Shown here piece after piece: positions 50,285 through 64,000 of a DNA stretch of 64,000 nt. Source of the stretch: Theobroma cacao (taxonomy: Eukaryota; Streptophyta; Magnoliopsida; Malvales; Malvaceae); the NCBI RefSeq assembly GCF_000208745.1, contig NC_030854.1:37596059-37660058 (forward strand), in the 5' to 3' direction. The notes beneath the pieces were generated by a model, which was not told the DNA's origin, ran no database searches, and was given only the letters and a program-made list of their open reading frames with translations. The first letter of the stretch is position 1, and each line of letters begins with the position of its first letter. The position numbers and the translations under genes were made by a program.

Positions 50285-53200
50285 TCAACCTGCCACAATT
50301 GGAAATGATGATTTCAATAAGTTTTTTGTCTCCATAGATGATATGGGGACAGTTGTATGTTACATGGAAGAAGTTAAATTTTAGAAGCTCAGGTTCCCAT
50401 ACTAGAATGCATCATCTATATGAATAAGAACAATCAAATAACAGGTTTAGATATTTACCTTCCTCAGAGAAGGCAAAAACACCCCCAAGCATTTCATCAT
50501 TGTCACCTTCTTCCTCAGATTTTTCTCTGTCATAAGGACCACTGCCGCTGTCAACATCAGTAACAACCTCTGTTGGTTCACGACATGCACTTAGGGGCAA
50601 TGCTTTACAGTACTCTTCTTGAAAAAATTGCTCAAAATCCGGTGAGTCATTTACTGGCCCCTCATCTAACATGTTCAAACTCAAATCAGATCGGTTAGAA
50701 CTTGTGTTTGAAACTTCACTGGTTCCTCCACTGTTTGGAAATTGAACCTCCTTTCCAACAGTTCTTCCACCAGATAGAGAGCCGTTTGTCAATGATGACA
50801 GACTGTTAGTAGAGTTCCTATCTTCAACGTAACAAACACCCTGATTAAAAGAAATTGAACCAGTATCTTTGTTAAGATTGCTCTGATTAAGCATAGGCGA
50901 TGCCAAAACAGAACTCTGTCCTTTTACCCCACTACTATCCTTCCCAGATTGAATGCTGGTTGGAGAAGAATTCCTTGATGATCCTGGTTAAAACATCAAG
51001 CATCAAATGAGTTACATGAATCCATAAGTATATTAGATGATATCTAAATTTTAACAACTGTCATACCACTATCTGAGTTTTCAACAGAGCTAGGAGACAT
51101 CAACTTAGAGTGAGAAATAACAGTGACTTCAGAGAATCTTGCTTTGGCATCATGAGAAGATGACATTGGATATTTTTCTCCATCAAAGCCCCTACACAGA
51201 AAGAAGAAGAAGAAGAAGAACAAAGGAACAGTGTGAAGGATAATACATTTGATGATATAAATGCCATTCTGCACCATGTAACACCATCCAACATCCTCCA
51301 TTCCCCCCCCCNNNNNNNNNNNNNNNNNNNNNNNNNNNNNNNNNNNNNNNNNNNNTTCCCCCTACCCTTTCCAAAAAAAAAGAACCAAAAAAAAACGAAT
51401 GATTAAACAAGAAAGATCACCACAATATTCTTTCAGACGAGATTCATTCAGACTGCTATAATACGACTCTTGAAGAACCTCACTTCCAATTATCTATCCA
51501 TTTTTTCATCAAACCCTTATTCTACTAGATAACTACTTCTAGGACTTTTTAGATCAGTAAAAAAAGAAAAAAAAATGAGAACAGTCAAAACCAGAAAAGG
51601 CACAATGTAAAAGAACACAGAAATTACCTGTCATTCCATTCAGATTGAACCCTCTGAAAATGCTCAAAAACAGGCAATAAATCCCTCTGTCTAATTTCCA
51701 CCTCATGAGCAGGGATCTTTTCTATTTCAATTTCTCCACCATTACACTCATCTAACCCCAAAGGACTCATTGTATAGAAAGATACCTAAGAAAATGCATA
51801 TGAGATGTAAGTGAAACTGGTTATGAGCAAGTGTATCTCATGAAAATAAGATAAAAAAATACCCTAGGATTCTGCCAGATTGGTATCCTTCCAGAGCTTA
51901 TCTGCACTTCTGCATTGGCAAGATACAAGTGAGACTGATCTTGGGGCTTTGACAGGTCCTTGTGCCCAGCTTCATTATCTTCAGAATCAGAAACATCTGC
52001 AATCATCTCTAATGCTTCTTTTCTTCCATGAGTCATTCCAGAAAGGCATTCCTCTCTTTCTGGCCAATCTGTTCTTCGGCATACATCCCAGGCTTGCATA
52101 GCTTCAACTTTCACCCGTAACTCCTCTTCTTGTACCTGAACAGCAGAACCTGGCCCAATTCTTGAAGCACTTTCACCTGCCTCTCCCCCAAATGAAGGCA
52201 GTAGCTTATGTTGAACAACATGACCAGAAGGAGTGTAAACTAATAGGTTCTCCAAAACATTTGCTTTTACTTGAGCTCGTTGTAAAACATTAGGTAAAGA
52301 GTTATGGAAAACAGCAGAAAAAGCACCAGATGGAAAGGAGGCCTTTCCAGTAGCAGAAGATGCAGCATTGGTAACAGTATTAAGCCATCCAGAGTTACCA
52401 TTTTTTATTCTGCTAACAACAGAGAGGGTGACAGTTGGTGGTGCTGGTGAAGAAAAGGTTTGATAGTTTGTCATGAAAGATAGAGTGGACCACCAAGGGA
52501 GAGATACAGCTGGTGATAAGGTAGCCCCATCCACATGAGAATTATGAATCTGAAGAACATTCTCACCACCAAATGGGGAAAGAACAAAAATATGGCAAGT
52601 ACCCCGAGATGAAACAATGGCAATCCACTGACTGTAAGCACTAAAACAGATATCTTGTATCACCTGCAAAAACAAAACAAAAATAGAAGAGAAATTATAG
52701 ATAGATAAAGCATTACAATTTTTTGAAAAAAATAGGAGGTGTAGGATCATACAGCTGATGTCATGCCACGATGGAGCTTGTAAAGGTGCACATGTGAAGA
52801 GCTCCAATCATAATTTTGAGTGCCAGATCCATTCTTTACTGAGGATGGCATAATCCGAAAAATATTTATATTGTTCCCATGTATTGAGGCCGTAACCAGA
52901 AGAGTCCCACTGGGATCAAAACATAGGGCAGAAATTGGACTTGCATGAGCCCTGAACTGTGATACAACAGCTCTGGAAACAAAATCTTTGACAACAACCT
53001 GCAATGAATCGTATAAATAAGAAAATCTTAAAATTTCATGGTTAATAATTAATAGGTCAAAATTTTCATGCCTCTGATATTTAGTATTTGTAAGAACTAA
53101 TCTCATCTGGTACCTCTCTGAGAAAGTTGAACTCAAACATGTGTTTGACATAAAAATTCAAGCATATACGCAAAGATAAGGACAATAGCCTTCTACATCA

Positions 53201-56065
53201 AGGTAGAATTAATGTGCAAAGATCATGTGTGTTACAATCAGGCATTTTAAAATAAGATTAAAGTTTGCTTCTCAGATACATCAAGAACTAACCGTCCCAG
53301 CAATATCAGTCTCTGGGGAATGTGATGCACCCCGACCAACTTTCCAGCCTGAATTTGAAGATACAGGAGAACCAGTACCATCAGGAATAAGATCTTGATA
53401 GTATTTCGACAAAGTTTTGTAGCCCATGTCACCCAGATTGATCAACCCAGCAGCTAACTGCTTACTAGATTCCATCGCATATCGAGCCACAAGACTCCCA
53501 CTGCTGGGTGAAGTAGATGGGCTAACACCAGGAGAAGGAGTAAGGTTCTGTGGACTCAAGCGACCTGTATTTAACTGCAAAGGATTGTTGGAAGCATAAG
53601 CTAACCACCTGGGACCCACTGCCATGGGACCATATCCAATATTAATCCCACGCATTCCTTGGCCTCCTGCCTGAGGGACAGGATAGGTGAGGACACTAAA
53701 TTTATTTTCAAGAGTGAGAGCATCGAGGCAGTATATCTGCAAACCAATAAAAGAAATGAGCACAGTTTCAGTTGTTTCACCCCATCTAAATAATTGGTCA
53801 AATAAAAGAAAAGAAAAATGTATCCAAACTAAACCATCCTTCAATCAACATCTTGATTAAACACAAGCAGTTCAGGGACAATCAAATCTGATTATATGAG
53901 TTTTACATTGAACTGGAGATTCCAAACATAATAAAAAGGAGGATAACAAATCCCTTAATTTGTCTGATCCTGCTTATGACCAGTGCAAAATACTAGTTGC
54001 AACTAAAACTAAGTTTGAGTAAAAAGAAAAAGAATTAGCTAAGTCTTACTTGTGTTGCAAGCCCCACAGCAACTATTCGAGGACTGCATCTAACCATATA
54101 TACAGTTGACCGGAATCTCAGAACATGAACATAATTATGAGACCTTAGCGAATAGAATCGAACAGCAGTAGGAGAGATAAGAACATTTCCACTTTGAGGC
54201 TCATCAAAACCATCTCTAGCCAATCCATCTCTTCCACCAAGCATCAAACCTGAGCCCTTTGACTCATCACACGCAACAACCAGAAGTAAAGGATGTGATG
54301 CTCTAAATCCTTCACGGCCCTCAGACTTTATAGGGAGCGGCTGCATTTGCAAAAATGTAACTGGATCATCACGCCTTGAAACGAGTTCACTGACATTAGA
54401 GGCATCTTCGACATCAAGAACTTGAAAGCCATTGGAGTATCCAAGTAAGAGAACATGTTTAAAAGATGACGGACTGAGCTCGAGTCTGTCAAAGGAAGCC
54501 CAGAGGACCTGTTTTACAAAAGATTACAATATGATAGCAGATAGAGTGAGCAACAAGTTTCATTGCAAATGCATATACAAGTTACGCAAGCCACGAAAGA
54601 GGAGTGTAACAAAAAAACCATTGCCAGCAATGAGACCCAAATAAATTTATATATCTACATCTCACATTCACCCCCACCTTCTTATGATAAGAGGTAAACT
54701 AGTTCCCTCATCCTTATAAGGAGCTACTGCCATTAAAAGGTGAACAACTGATTAAAAACAAGCATGCAATACAACGGCATTCAGCAGTTGAGTTTCCAGT
54801 TTGGCAATTTTGACCTTAAAGGAACTCAAATCACAGCATTAAACTAGAATTAATAGAACAGAATGGCCTGTAATAGAAAAAGCGAACAAGAATCAAATGA
54901 TTGGCACGAGGAAAATCTTATAATCAACAGTCTCTGTTACTCTGTCCAGAACTCGATATGGTTCACATACAAATAACTAAACTCTCAGAAGTCATCATTC
55001 CAAATTTATAACCTAATCTTTTTCACAAAGCTACAATTGTAAATAGGCCAAGAAAATGATCAATTATTTTTGTGCAAAATAATGGCATCAATGTCCTGAG
55101 CTTCTATTGTCATTTTGACCTTAAAAACATAACTCGCACATTATACAGACTAAGTATCTCGCTCCTTAACTCCCTAAGACATCATTTCCAACAAATATCA
55201 TCTAAACATTGGTTTGGTTATTACAAAAAATACTCAAAATTTAAAAACTAAATCAGCCGGTTATATGATCAACTATCTTTCATTTGCCTTCCTTAAATAA
55301 AATATTTACGACTTCAATCATTTGAATAAAAACTCCAAAAATTAACATCATTTTCAACAAAAACAATGCATTGTCCATTCCGTAGCCACTAAAAGACAAC
55401 AGATATACAAAAATTTAAGGAATAAAAAAAAACAGAGGTTCCTATGCACCTTTTAATTTTCTTTTTTTTTTAAATAAAATAAAACATCATTTTCAACAAA
55501 AGAACTTAAATTTCAGCAAATATTAACCAAAAAATTAAGTTAAAAAATAAAGTTCGTAAACAAGTTAACTTTTTTGCTCTACATTACAACATTCAGTTAA
55601 CTAAGCCCTAATTCACTAGAAGAACTAATTTTTAGTTTAATCTAAATTAAAAAGGAAAAACCTATAAGATCACCACATTTGAATTTCTCTTGCTTCTTTC
55701 TGAGCAACCAAACAGAAGATAAAACCAAAAAAGTGCTTACTTTTTCAAAACAAAAAGAACCCTACAATCAACAATATTTTTTTTTAAAAAAATCAAAATT
55801 AATCAAGGCTGTAATTAAATAATCAACAACTAATAATCAACAATTAAAAATATTAAAAACAGAAAACCTGGTCTTTGTTGTGTTCGACGGAGTCTCCAGA
55901 AATAGAAGCGGCGACGGAGGCACTAGCTGACCGGACACCGGAAGAGGCTGTCTTTATGCAAGAAGATATGAATTTCAGAGAATTCGGCAAAAAATGACTG
56001 TTACTTTTGTTATTATTATTGATATTGGAGCCTTTGCTGTTTCCGTTGTTGCCGTTGCTCTTCAT
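50285..56065 (-). CDS. ATG18: ATG18g/h-type autophagy protein (WD40 PROPPIN with BCAS3 domain)
   Basis: PROPPINs bind PI3P on forming autophagosomes; plant g/h members also carry a BCAS3 domain. Nine coding exons on the minus strand: 55868-56065, 54508-54050 (54050-54508), 53293-53736, 52753-52998, 51863-52663, 51628-51785, 51067-51191, 50459-50983 and 50285-50289, giving 986 aa (Arabidopsis g/h are about 930-960). The Asn-rich N-terminus is followed by FLPNSLKFISSCIKTASSGVRSA, cut here into parts only to mark the family (about 25-47). WD40 blades run through about 70-560. The lipid-binding motif site reads LHRG (442-445) instead of FRRG. The BCAS3 region lies in exon 5. The C-terminal third is Ser-rich and acidic (SEEEGDNDE). 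The last coding exon supplies two bases and the stop codon. An assembly gap lies in intron 6. Confidence 0.9.
51312..51355. other. Assembly gap (44 N) in ATG18 intron 6
   Basis: A run of 44 N flanked on the left by a C10 run. The gap lies wholly in the intron 51192-51627, so the coding sequence is not affected. Confidence 0.98.
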
Positions 56066-58630
56066 AGTCAAGATATAATCCCAGATTTAATTTCTTCTAC
56101 CGGCCACCGGGGCGTTACCGGGAAAGGAAAAACGATCGGCAATAGCATAAGAGGAAACTAACAATACAGCGGCGTTCTACGGGTTCGGCGGTCACCGGCC
56201 ACGAAAACTTCTGTTTTTTTTTTTTTTTGCTTTTGCGGTGGTTGGGTTTGACCTTTAACAGAGAGAAAACAATAGAGGAAGAGAAAAGACGGTTCTTTGC
56301 TTTGTAGTGTAAGCAAGAAATGGAGGAATTGCAGATGAGCCCTTTGTAGTTTTCAGATAGTTCAATTGGGTCCTTTCTGGTCAAATGGATTTGGTCGACA
56401 GGTTATCCGCTAATTTGAGTTGTTTTCATGGACTTTGAAGAGTTGAGATTGAGAAATTACACAATTCTCCTCTTATGGGATTATGGGAAACTTCTTTAGA
56501 TTCCTAACCCAAAATTGGGTAAATGATTAACTGATTTTTGTAGTAACAAATCTTTTGTATTACTTATATCTTTAATTAATATGAATTTAATTATATCATC
56601 GAATAGTTACTTATTTTTACATACTGATCTAAATTCATCTTATAAAATATTTTAAATAAATAAAAATTAATTAATTATTAAATTTTCTCGACTAATTATG
56701 TGATTTTTTTTTTAATAATTTCAAGATATATATATTAAAGTTAATTTCATTTTTGAAAAAATATACAATCCAAAATCTCTTACCATCTATCAGGTAATTA
56801 AACCCAAATTTAAAATTAAATTCTCTATTTGATAAAGAATTCTTTTGTTTTGTTTTACTTTATAAATAATATACTGTTAATATATAATATTTACATATTA
56901 TTATTTAATCACTATTATCTTATAATTGTATAAAACTTAACGAAGATAAAATTTAATTTACTGATAACGTAGATATGCACAAATTAAATGTTTATTTTAA
57001 AAGAAAGAATTTACCATCAAAGTTATCAACCAATTAACGGTGGATGCTTACTGACACACGTAAGTGAAGCCCCATTTTGTTGACATCGCAATAATGAGCA
57101 CACCATGTCGAAATTATGAAACTCGTGGGGGGTAATCAATTTTAAAAAATTGCAGGAAACAGAAAGGACGAAAATGGAGAAAAGAAAAAAATTTGGGGGC
57201 GGAGAGGGGAAATAAAGAGAAGTAGAAGGGGGAGATCGGTTACGTTACGACAAGGGACGGGAATATCTTGAAGGGAGATGCCGAACCACAAAACCCGGGG
57301 GCAGATTTGCACCGTTGTCAACCGTAAACTCTCGTTTACATATTTGGAGAGAGAAAAATAAAAAAACAAAATTTAAAAAAAAAAAAAAAAAAAACTGGCA
57401 AACCGAACAGGACTCCGGCCTTGCAGCTCGAAGACATTAGGCTAACTTGACGTGTCAGCTTCGTTTCCTCCACGCCACCACGTTCATCTTACGTGTCATT
57501 TTGAACTTGTATTACAATTTTTGTTTTTTTTTTTGTATTTTTTCTTATTTTTATCATATATTTTTTTTAGGATTTTTGTTGTGTGGTTAGAATTTTGATT
57601 TTGAAGATGGTATATGCCTTTATACTTTGTATTTTTTTTAAATTAAAGTTTTTATGAAAAAGTTTAATTATTATTATTATTATTTTTAAAATAAAAAGTA
57701 ATGAAATTTCAAGAATTTATGGTTTATACTTGTATTATGTAAAATTCATTCTATCTTTTTTCATTAAGAACTCAGTGACATTCTCTTCGTTCAATTGTAT
57801 AAGATCTTCATTACATTAAATTTTTTACTTATAAAAAAAAGAGACTTATTTTAATTAAATCTACTTTAATATTTTGATGAGAAAGTCACCCGTTAATTAA
57901 GAGTTGAGTAAATTTTAATATTATTTATCACGAACTCATATTTTCGATCCCAAACATACGTATATTAAGTAAAAAAAATGTTTGAATTCATGATATATTA
58001 AATATTAAATAGTATACTGTTTTAGTAATAATATGTTAATTTCCATTATTTGGTGAAATGAAAAAAGGAGAATAAAAGGAAATAGAAAATAAAGATTGCT
58101 TAATCCAACATTTAATTTTATCTTCAATTCTTTTTTTTTTTTTGCTGTTTCTTTCCATTTTTTAACCAAAGTGTCTTTATGGACAATCCTTAATTTACTT
58201 AATATCAGCAACCGAAGCAATCCATTTTATAAATTTGGTCAAAGAAGACCCTTGATATGGTATACCATGTTTCTTATGGGGGATGTCTTCATGGTGTTTC
58301 TTTCTTTTCCACAACCTCAAATCATCTAAAAACTTAAACTGGTCCAAATTGAACATTCTATTTTGTTGCATTTAGCTTTAAGGTTCCTTCAACTTTCACT
58401 CCAAACCTGTTATATACATTACAAGCCAAGAGAAGGGATTGGGACATACCAGAAATCATTTGATTTTGGTACTGTTTCACATGAAATTTGGAAGAACTTC
58501 CATAGGAACCAATGCTTCCAAATGCCATGGAAAACAGTAGTATCAAATGCTTTTCACTTCGGTTAAGACTTCCGGCAAACCCTCAAACTCAAAGACCTAT
58601 GGAACTATATGATTAACTTTCATCTCTGTT
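56066..58630. other. Intergenic region upstream of ATG18 and downstream of the RLCK
   Basis: 56066-56400 is probably the ATG18 5' leader and proximal promoter. 57040-57480 is less AT-rich, with several ACGTGTC/ACGTG cores (for example about 57450 and 57490) of the ABRE/G-box kind, and an A20-type run just before 57395. It may be a distal promoter. The remainder is AT-rich; 58360-58620 may be RLCK 3' UTR. No gene is seen. Confidence 0.55.
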
Positions 58631-61600
58631 TTAAGAACCCAAAGCAATCTCCCTTAGTCGATTGATATTGTTTAGATGTTTCGTTGAGTTGTATTCTTGC
58701 GCATCCAAGAGTTCGTTCGAGTATGTTCTTTGGATGGACCGCCTGTGGGGTTCTTTAGCACAGTCTGCTGCTACATATTCATCACCCCTCAGCAGTATCA
58801 CAACCTGCATCAAAAAAGACCTTGGTTAACTTGATGACATTTCATTTTGGATTTGGTCTTCCCCCCCAATCCAGATATAATGCCCATTCACCATTTCTAC
58901 ACACAAAGGTCCAAAAGGAGAAGTGGGGGATATTAGAAAGAATAAGAACGAAAAAGCAAAGGAAAAGTTCAAAGATATGGTTGGCCATTAATGAGTTAAG
59001 AACAGATAGAAAGCATGAGTCAAAGACCAATTCATTGCTTTGATGCTTTTTCTTGCTTCTGGGAGCAGAAAGTGATTTTAGCTTTTATGCACAAAAGTAG
59101 TAGTCATAAATGTTTGTAGGCCTAGTTGCTTGTGATTCAGATCTTCGTGATTCTATATTTGTTGAGCTTCAGAAGGGATGTCCTAAAGAAGAAAAAAGTT
59201 ACTCCATTTCCGTTGAAGACGATTCAGAGGAATTAGAAGCAACCATAAAAGAACAGATGCTACAAGCAAGTGGAGGTGGATGAGTTTCCTCGGTGGTGTA
59301 AAGTGTAACAGGCACGTCCTACTCAGGGTTCCATGTACACAAATAGAAGACAAGGCCTGCTCATCTTCAAAAGGAACTTCAAGATTCAGTTAAGCAATTT
59401 AAATAGATGCTAACCCATCAATCAAATAGACCACTTTACCACCAGTTATAACCTCTTAATTCTCTCTGGTCCCACACCAACTTCGAGAATAATCCTAAAT
59501 CAAGAGCACCTAAAGAAGAGGTTATTGTCCCTTACTTCTACAACAAGGTTTCATTCTTTTTAGCTGCTACTTAATGGTTCATTTTACTGCCGAGCAAGAT
59601 ATTGTTGAGAGAATGCTACCCTTGAACTTGGACAAACATGCAATTCATAAATGTCATTCAGCATTTTGTGATATCAATGATTCACCAGCATGAACAAGAA
59701 TTAAAATCACAAAGTACCCAATGCTTTTCTAATGAAATGAGATGATGCACCTCTCAAAAGAGCAAAGTCAATATCAGATCAGAATTCACATTTTCATTTC
59801 CTAATCTCACTTTGTTTTCTCTAACTTCTGTTCAGTGTCCATTAACCAATAATGTGTCACTTGTCATATTTCTACAAGCGTATGCCATATTTATTACTCC
59901 AATTAATTAATTTCTTAACAGAGTGAACAGATATTTAACAACTTCTAAATCTAATACTAACCTGACTCATTTGAGGACGAAGAATAGGAGATTGCTCAAT
60001 GCACAAAGAGGCAGTCAAAACCATGCGATCCACCTCCTCTGCATCATAATCATCACCTAGGGAAGGATCTACAAGCTCTTTAATATCATTCTCATCAAGT
60101 AGAGGCTTTGCCTACAGGAATTTGAAGGGTAAGTACAGATTGTTTTACTAGTATGATATAGTTGGAGTGATCAAATTCTTCACAAGGAAATGGTACCCAT
60201 AGTACGACGCTTTGCTGTTGATCATCTAAAGCTCTTCGTCCTGTTATGAGCTCCAAAAGTAGAACTCCAAATGCATAGACATCAGTTTTCTCATCAACTA
60301 TTCCGTGCATGAAGTATTCTGGAGCAAAGTAACTGCATCTCAAGAAACAAATGAGTCAGTATTATGACAAAAGTATTTATTAACACGATGACAGATACTT
60401 TAGGCTTACAAACCCGAAAGTTCCTTCAAATTTTGATACATTGTGGTGAGTCCATTGTTTTGGTAGCCACTTGGCAAGGCCAAAATCGCAAATCTGGATG
60501 ACAAATCAGCTGACGCAATCAATAACTAGGACAAACAAAGAAAATGATAATACAAATGCAAAATGCCAGTTGACATTCATGACGATGGATGATTAGGAGC
60601 TTTACAAAATACCCGTCATAAAATTTCAAAAAACGGGACAGAAAGATCACTACCGTTGTTGGTAGATCCTGCTCATATATGTTGACAAAAATAAGATTGC
60701 ACCATGTGAGGCACCAATCAGAAACAAAATAATGGAAATGATTTTCAGACAGAAAATGCAATGAAACTAATTCTCATACATGAATTGCTTTATCATTAGA
60801 AAGGAAAGCACAAAACTACAACAATGCATCCTTCTTGGCCGGAATTGAGTCAGAACACTTTATTTTCATAACTAAACAGGATGCGTAACATTCTAAATCT
60901 TTCACCATAATGCAGGCACCTGCTGAGCTCATAACTTATAAGGCTCACCTCGTGCTTAAGGCAGGTGTTTGGAATTATGACCCCTAGGCCAAAAAAAGGG
61001 CTAGTACTAGGTGATTAAATTGTCTTCTTTATGGCTTTGAAAAATTACAGAGTTCAGTACATAGAAATATTTATACTGACATTTTTTTTTCTGTATTGCA
61101 GTTGAAAGACTCTACACCTAACTGTAGCTTCTTGAAAATTAACATAGTGATTGTGTAAGTCTCTGCATGCAATGAAATTCATTCCTAAATGTCTTGGTTA
61201 AAGTTTGCATTTTTCTCATTTTGAGATGTTATCGATAATTACAGATTTTGTTGACATACTGATAAGTGAAGACTAAGACTCGGTAGAACTATGCATGGGG
61301 AGCATTATGTACATTTAAAGATCAGAGCTACTCTTTTTGATTTCTCCAAACTATCCATTCTTTCAAAATGGTAAGTTAATGGCAAGGTGAAGTCCAATCA
61401 TGTTCTACCAAAATAAATTGAGCAAAGGTAAGAATAGTCATATAGATGGAGACCTTGGAATATGCATAGATCGTCCCATAAATTTATAGCACGTGGTTCA
61501 CATCGCAAACCAATAGTTAAGTAGCCAGCTTACAGAATATTAGTTCTAGCACTCTACAAGGAAGGGCATTCGCTGCTTGTCTCCCCATGTCAGTTTCATG

Positions 61601-63976
61601 ATTTCTTTCTATAATGAAATATACAGATGCGTGCTTGTGGTTCTGTACACTGGATTCTTGCAAATCTTACACAACCCATGGTTTTTAAACATCTCATTTG
61701 GTGTATCCTTTGAATTTTAAAACTTGAGAAGTACCTGAGGCTCAAAGTTCTCTGTAAGCAGAATATTATCAGCCTTGATATCTCTATGAATAATTCGCCT
61801 TTCACACGTCTCATGAAGATATGTGAGGCCATCTGCTGTACCCAAAGCAATCTTATATCTTTTATTCCAATCTAGCACACCTTTTGAACCTGGATAATGC
61901 AAGAGCATCACAAAGTTCTCATAAAGCTAAATTAATAAGGACTTGAGAAAAACAATGTAGATTAGTAACAAACCATGCAGAACTGATCCCAAACTTCCCA
62001 ATGGAGATAACTGAAAAACAAGGTGCATTCCGCCATCAATGCCACACCCAATCAACGTAGCAGTGTTTGGATGGTTTACATGGGCTATAATGCCAAGCTC
62101 AGATAGGAAACCAGCTGTCCTCTCATCTGGTGTCCCTTTTATAAGCCGCTTTATTGCCACAAGCTTTCCATCTTTCAAACGACCCTTGTAGACTTCAGCA
62201 TAACCACCTTTGCCAATTAAGTTCTCTACAAGAAATAGAACCACAGGTCTACATCACTAAATGAATGAGATTATATTTGAATGTAACAAAAGTTTCATTA
62301 AGCACCCTTATATGTAACTTCCTATTTCTTGTGGTTAATAATGGAAATATGGAATAATAGTTCTGCCAAATTCCAGAATATAAGTGGACCAAATATACAA
62401 ACAGTTTCTGCAAGTATTCTAAGTCTTGAAATTAATTGCATACCTTGGCTAAAGTTGTCTGTTGCAGCTCGGAGCTCAGGTAGGCTGAAGTCCTCCAAAG
62501 AAGACTTAAAATTGTACAAATCTCTCAGCACAGGATTCTCTTTTGTGCTTCTGCTGTTCTTTCTTGATAGCTTTGGCACAGCAAGAGGAGTGAAGGCAGC
62601 TAAGTGCTTCCGTGATCTTCTTTTCCATAATTTGAAGAACTTTCTCCAGTTAGCAAGTGCTCCTCCATTTGTACAACGAATTTCTGCCTTGGGGCTGTCA
62701 ACATAAGAAATTATGTTGGATTCCAAGCCTTCTAAGCAGGCTTCTAAAACCCCTTTAGGAGATGATCCATCTTTTTTCTCGTTTTCCTTGTTTAGGACCC
62801 TCAATTCTTCAATAAAATAAGAACCAAAGAGTGGTAAGAGCATGGACTACAGAAACACATGCATCAGACATGAAAGAGAGATGCCACAGAACAAATAGAG
62901 TTGGAGATAACTACCACAGGCTGATGCATAAGAAGAAATTATAGCCCCTTGTCTTCTATGTCTTGCTTGAACAACCTCATTTTCCGAGTTCTTCTCTGGC
63001 CTATCACCAGAATCCTTAGAGTTCTCGCTGGAACAAACCAATGGCCATAACAGATCAACAATCATTCAAAGCCAAATAAAAGCAGAAATCAGAATCCGTT
63101 CTTGTTTCAGCGTGAGTATTAGTAAGTTTGTTCTGGGGGAGACAATTATAAACTTAGAAGTGCTGAAAGATTTGATGACAGAAAACAAAATACAACCAAA
63201 ATGAAAATCATCCATCAGACCTATGAAAGCAGACCAATGAAAACTTGAAAAGCTGAACATAGCTCTAAACAAGATTAATCCCAAACAAAAGAGAGGAGAG
63301 TAAAAAACATACCAAGATATAAAAACATTAACTCATAAAAGAAATGCATAAAAACCATTAAACGGAACATGAAAAGTAGGAAACATCATAAAGAAGCACA
63401 ACAACCAAAAATTCTAGTCTATCATATATGGTATGTGTAGAAAATCCCCAAAGTTGATAAGCTGAAACTCAAAACTGCCAAAAATGGTTATGTGGAAACT
63501 AGAAATCACAACATTAAGTACCACCAGAACCAACAAATCCTACACAGTAGAACAGCACAAAGGCAAACAAAAAAAAGGAAGGAATGAAAGTAAAAAACTC
63601 TACAATTTTCATATCCTCTTTACTACTAATGCAAAATGGAACAAACCATTGGCTACCACTCAACAAACATTTGATGAAGAAAGAAGAAAAGCTTTCAATA
63701 AAACAAAGACATACCCAAATGAGGTAACATGAAGTAGAACAAAAACAACCAATTTGCTAACTTTCAATAAGATAACATGAAGGAGAACACAAAAAGACAT
63801 ACCCAAATAAAAATAACATAAAGGAGAACACCAAAAAACTCATTTGCTTGCAATCAATCATCACAAAAGTAAAACATCTTTACAAAAAAAATAAGACATA
63901 GCCAAATGGGATAAGATGAAGAAAGAACACATACATACCTCGAAGTAGCACCTTGATGGTCAATAACATCAGCCAT
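58631..63976 (-). CDS. Receptor-like cytoplasmic kinase, class VI (RLCK VI_A)
   Basis: Ser/Thr kinase without transmembrane or extracellular parts; some class VI members bind ROP GTPases. Nine exons on the minus strand: 63939-63976, 62915-63027, 62444-62806, 62225-61974 (61974-62225), 61735-61889, 60414-60493, 60197-60332, 59962-60111 and 58631-58804, giving 486 aa. The N-terminal 150 residues are charged, with a basic [14 protein letters not shown] patch typical of the class. Kinase signatures: [11 protein letters not shown] (176-186), catalytic Lys197 in [14 protein letters not shown] (290-297), DFG (310-312), then [14 protein letters not shown] with APE at 337-339. All catalytic residues are present, so it should be active. 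The C-terminal 60 residues follow RPQMSQVVILL and contain RRSIQRTYS. No signal peptide or UspA domain is seen. Exon ends rest on frame continuity. Confidence 0.92.
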
Positions 63977-64000
63977 GAACACTCTCAAAACAAGCAAATA

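Noticed and set aside
59500..59900. Additional gene in the 1.16-kb intron before the last RLCK exon
   Set aside because: Only short frames are present, and the exons on both sides join in frame as one kinase.

Overview
The window is nuclear DNA of a flowering plant: AT-rich intergenic DNA, short GT-AG introns, and dicot-type GID1, AHP, ATG18, RLCK VI and NLR genes. The protein flavour suggests a eudicot, and from memory the Malvaceae (cacao/cotton group); I could not test that assignment by alignment. An N-run (51312-51355) and a single N (6282) show a draft assembly.

Layout. 1-2987 is a decayed tandem copy of part of an NLR gene. 7190-17003 is an apparently intact CC-NB-ARC-LRR resistance gene of nine exons (2,267 aa predicted) whose LRR part has grown by duplication of a three-exon block. 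17429-18765 holds the wreck of an FtsH/M41-type (HEAGH) plastid-protease-like gene. 19299-19962 (minus) is histone H2A.X, with a TATA box, a CCAAT box, a strong E2F site and a tandemly repeated array of TGGGCY (site II) motifs upstream. A roughly 7 kb gene-poor stretch follows, with an unusual CpG-rich patch at its right end. Then come the gibberellin receptor GID1 (27958-29833, plus), a single-exon tail-anchored coiled-coil protein (33318-35267, minus), a double-domain nucleoside hydrolase of the NSH3 type (37029-41911, plus), a histidine phosphotransfer protein AHP (45015-46556, minus), an ATG18g/h-type WD40-BCAS3 protein (50285-56065, minus) and a class VI receptor-like cytoplasmic kinase (58631-63976, minus).

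The genes are independent transcription units with no operon-like logic. Functionally the window mixes pathogen sensing (NLR), DNA-damage chromatin (H2A.X), hormone signalling (GID1 for gibberellin, AHP for cytokinin), purine salvage (NSH3), autophagy (ATG18) and ROP/kinase signalling (RLCK VI). Exon boundaries were read by hand from GT-AG sites, reading-frame continuity and family expectation; each gene's exon lengths sum to an intact frame. I found no CRISPR array, no tRNA or rRNA gene and no wholly new system. The most interesting signals are the exon-block growth of the NLR, the dating of a MITE insertion relative to the tandem duplication, the hidden M41 pseudogene, and the promoter architecture of H2A.X.
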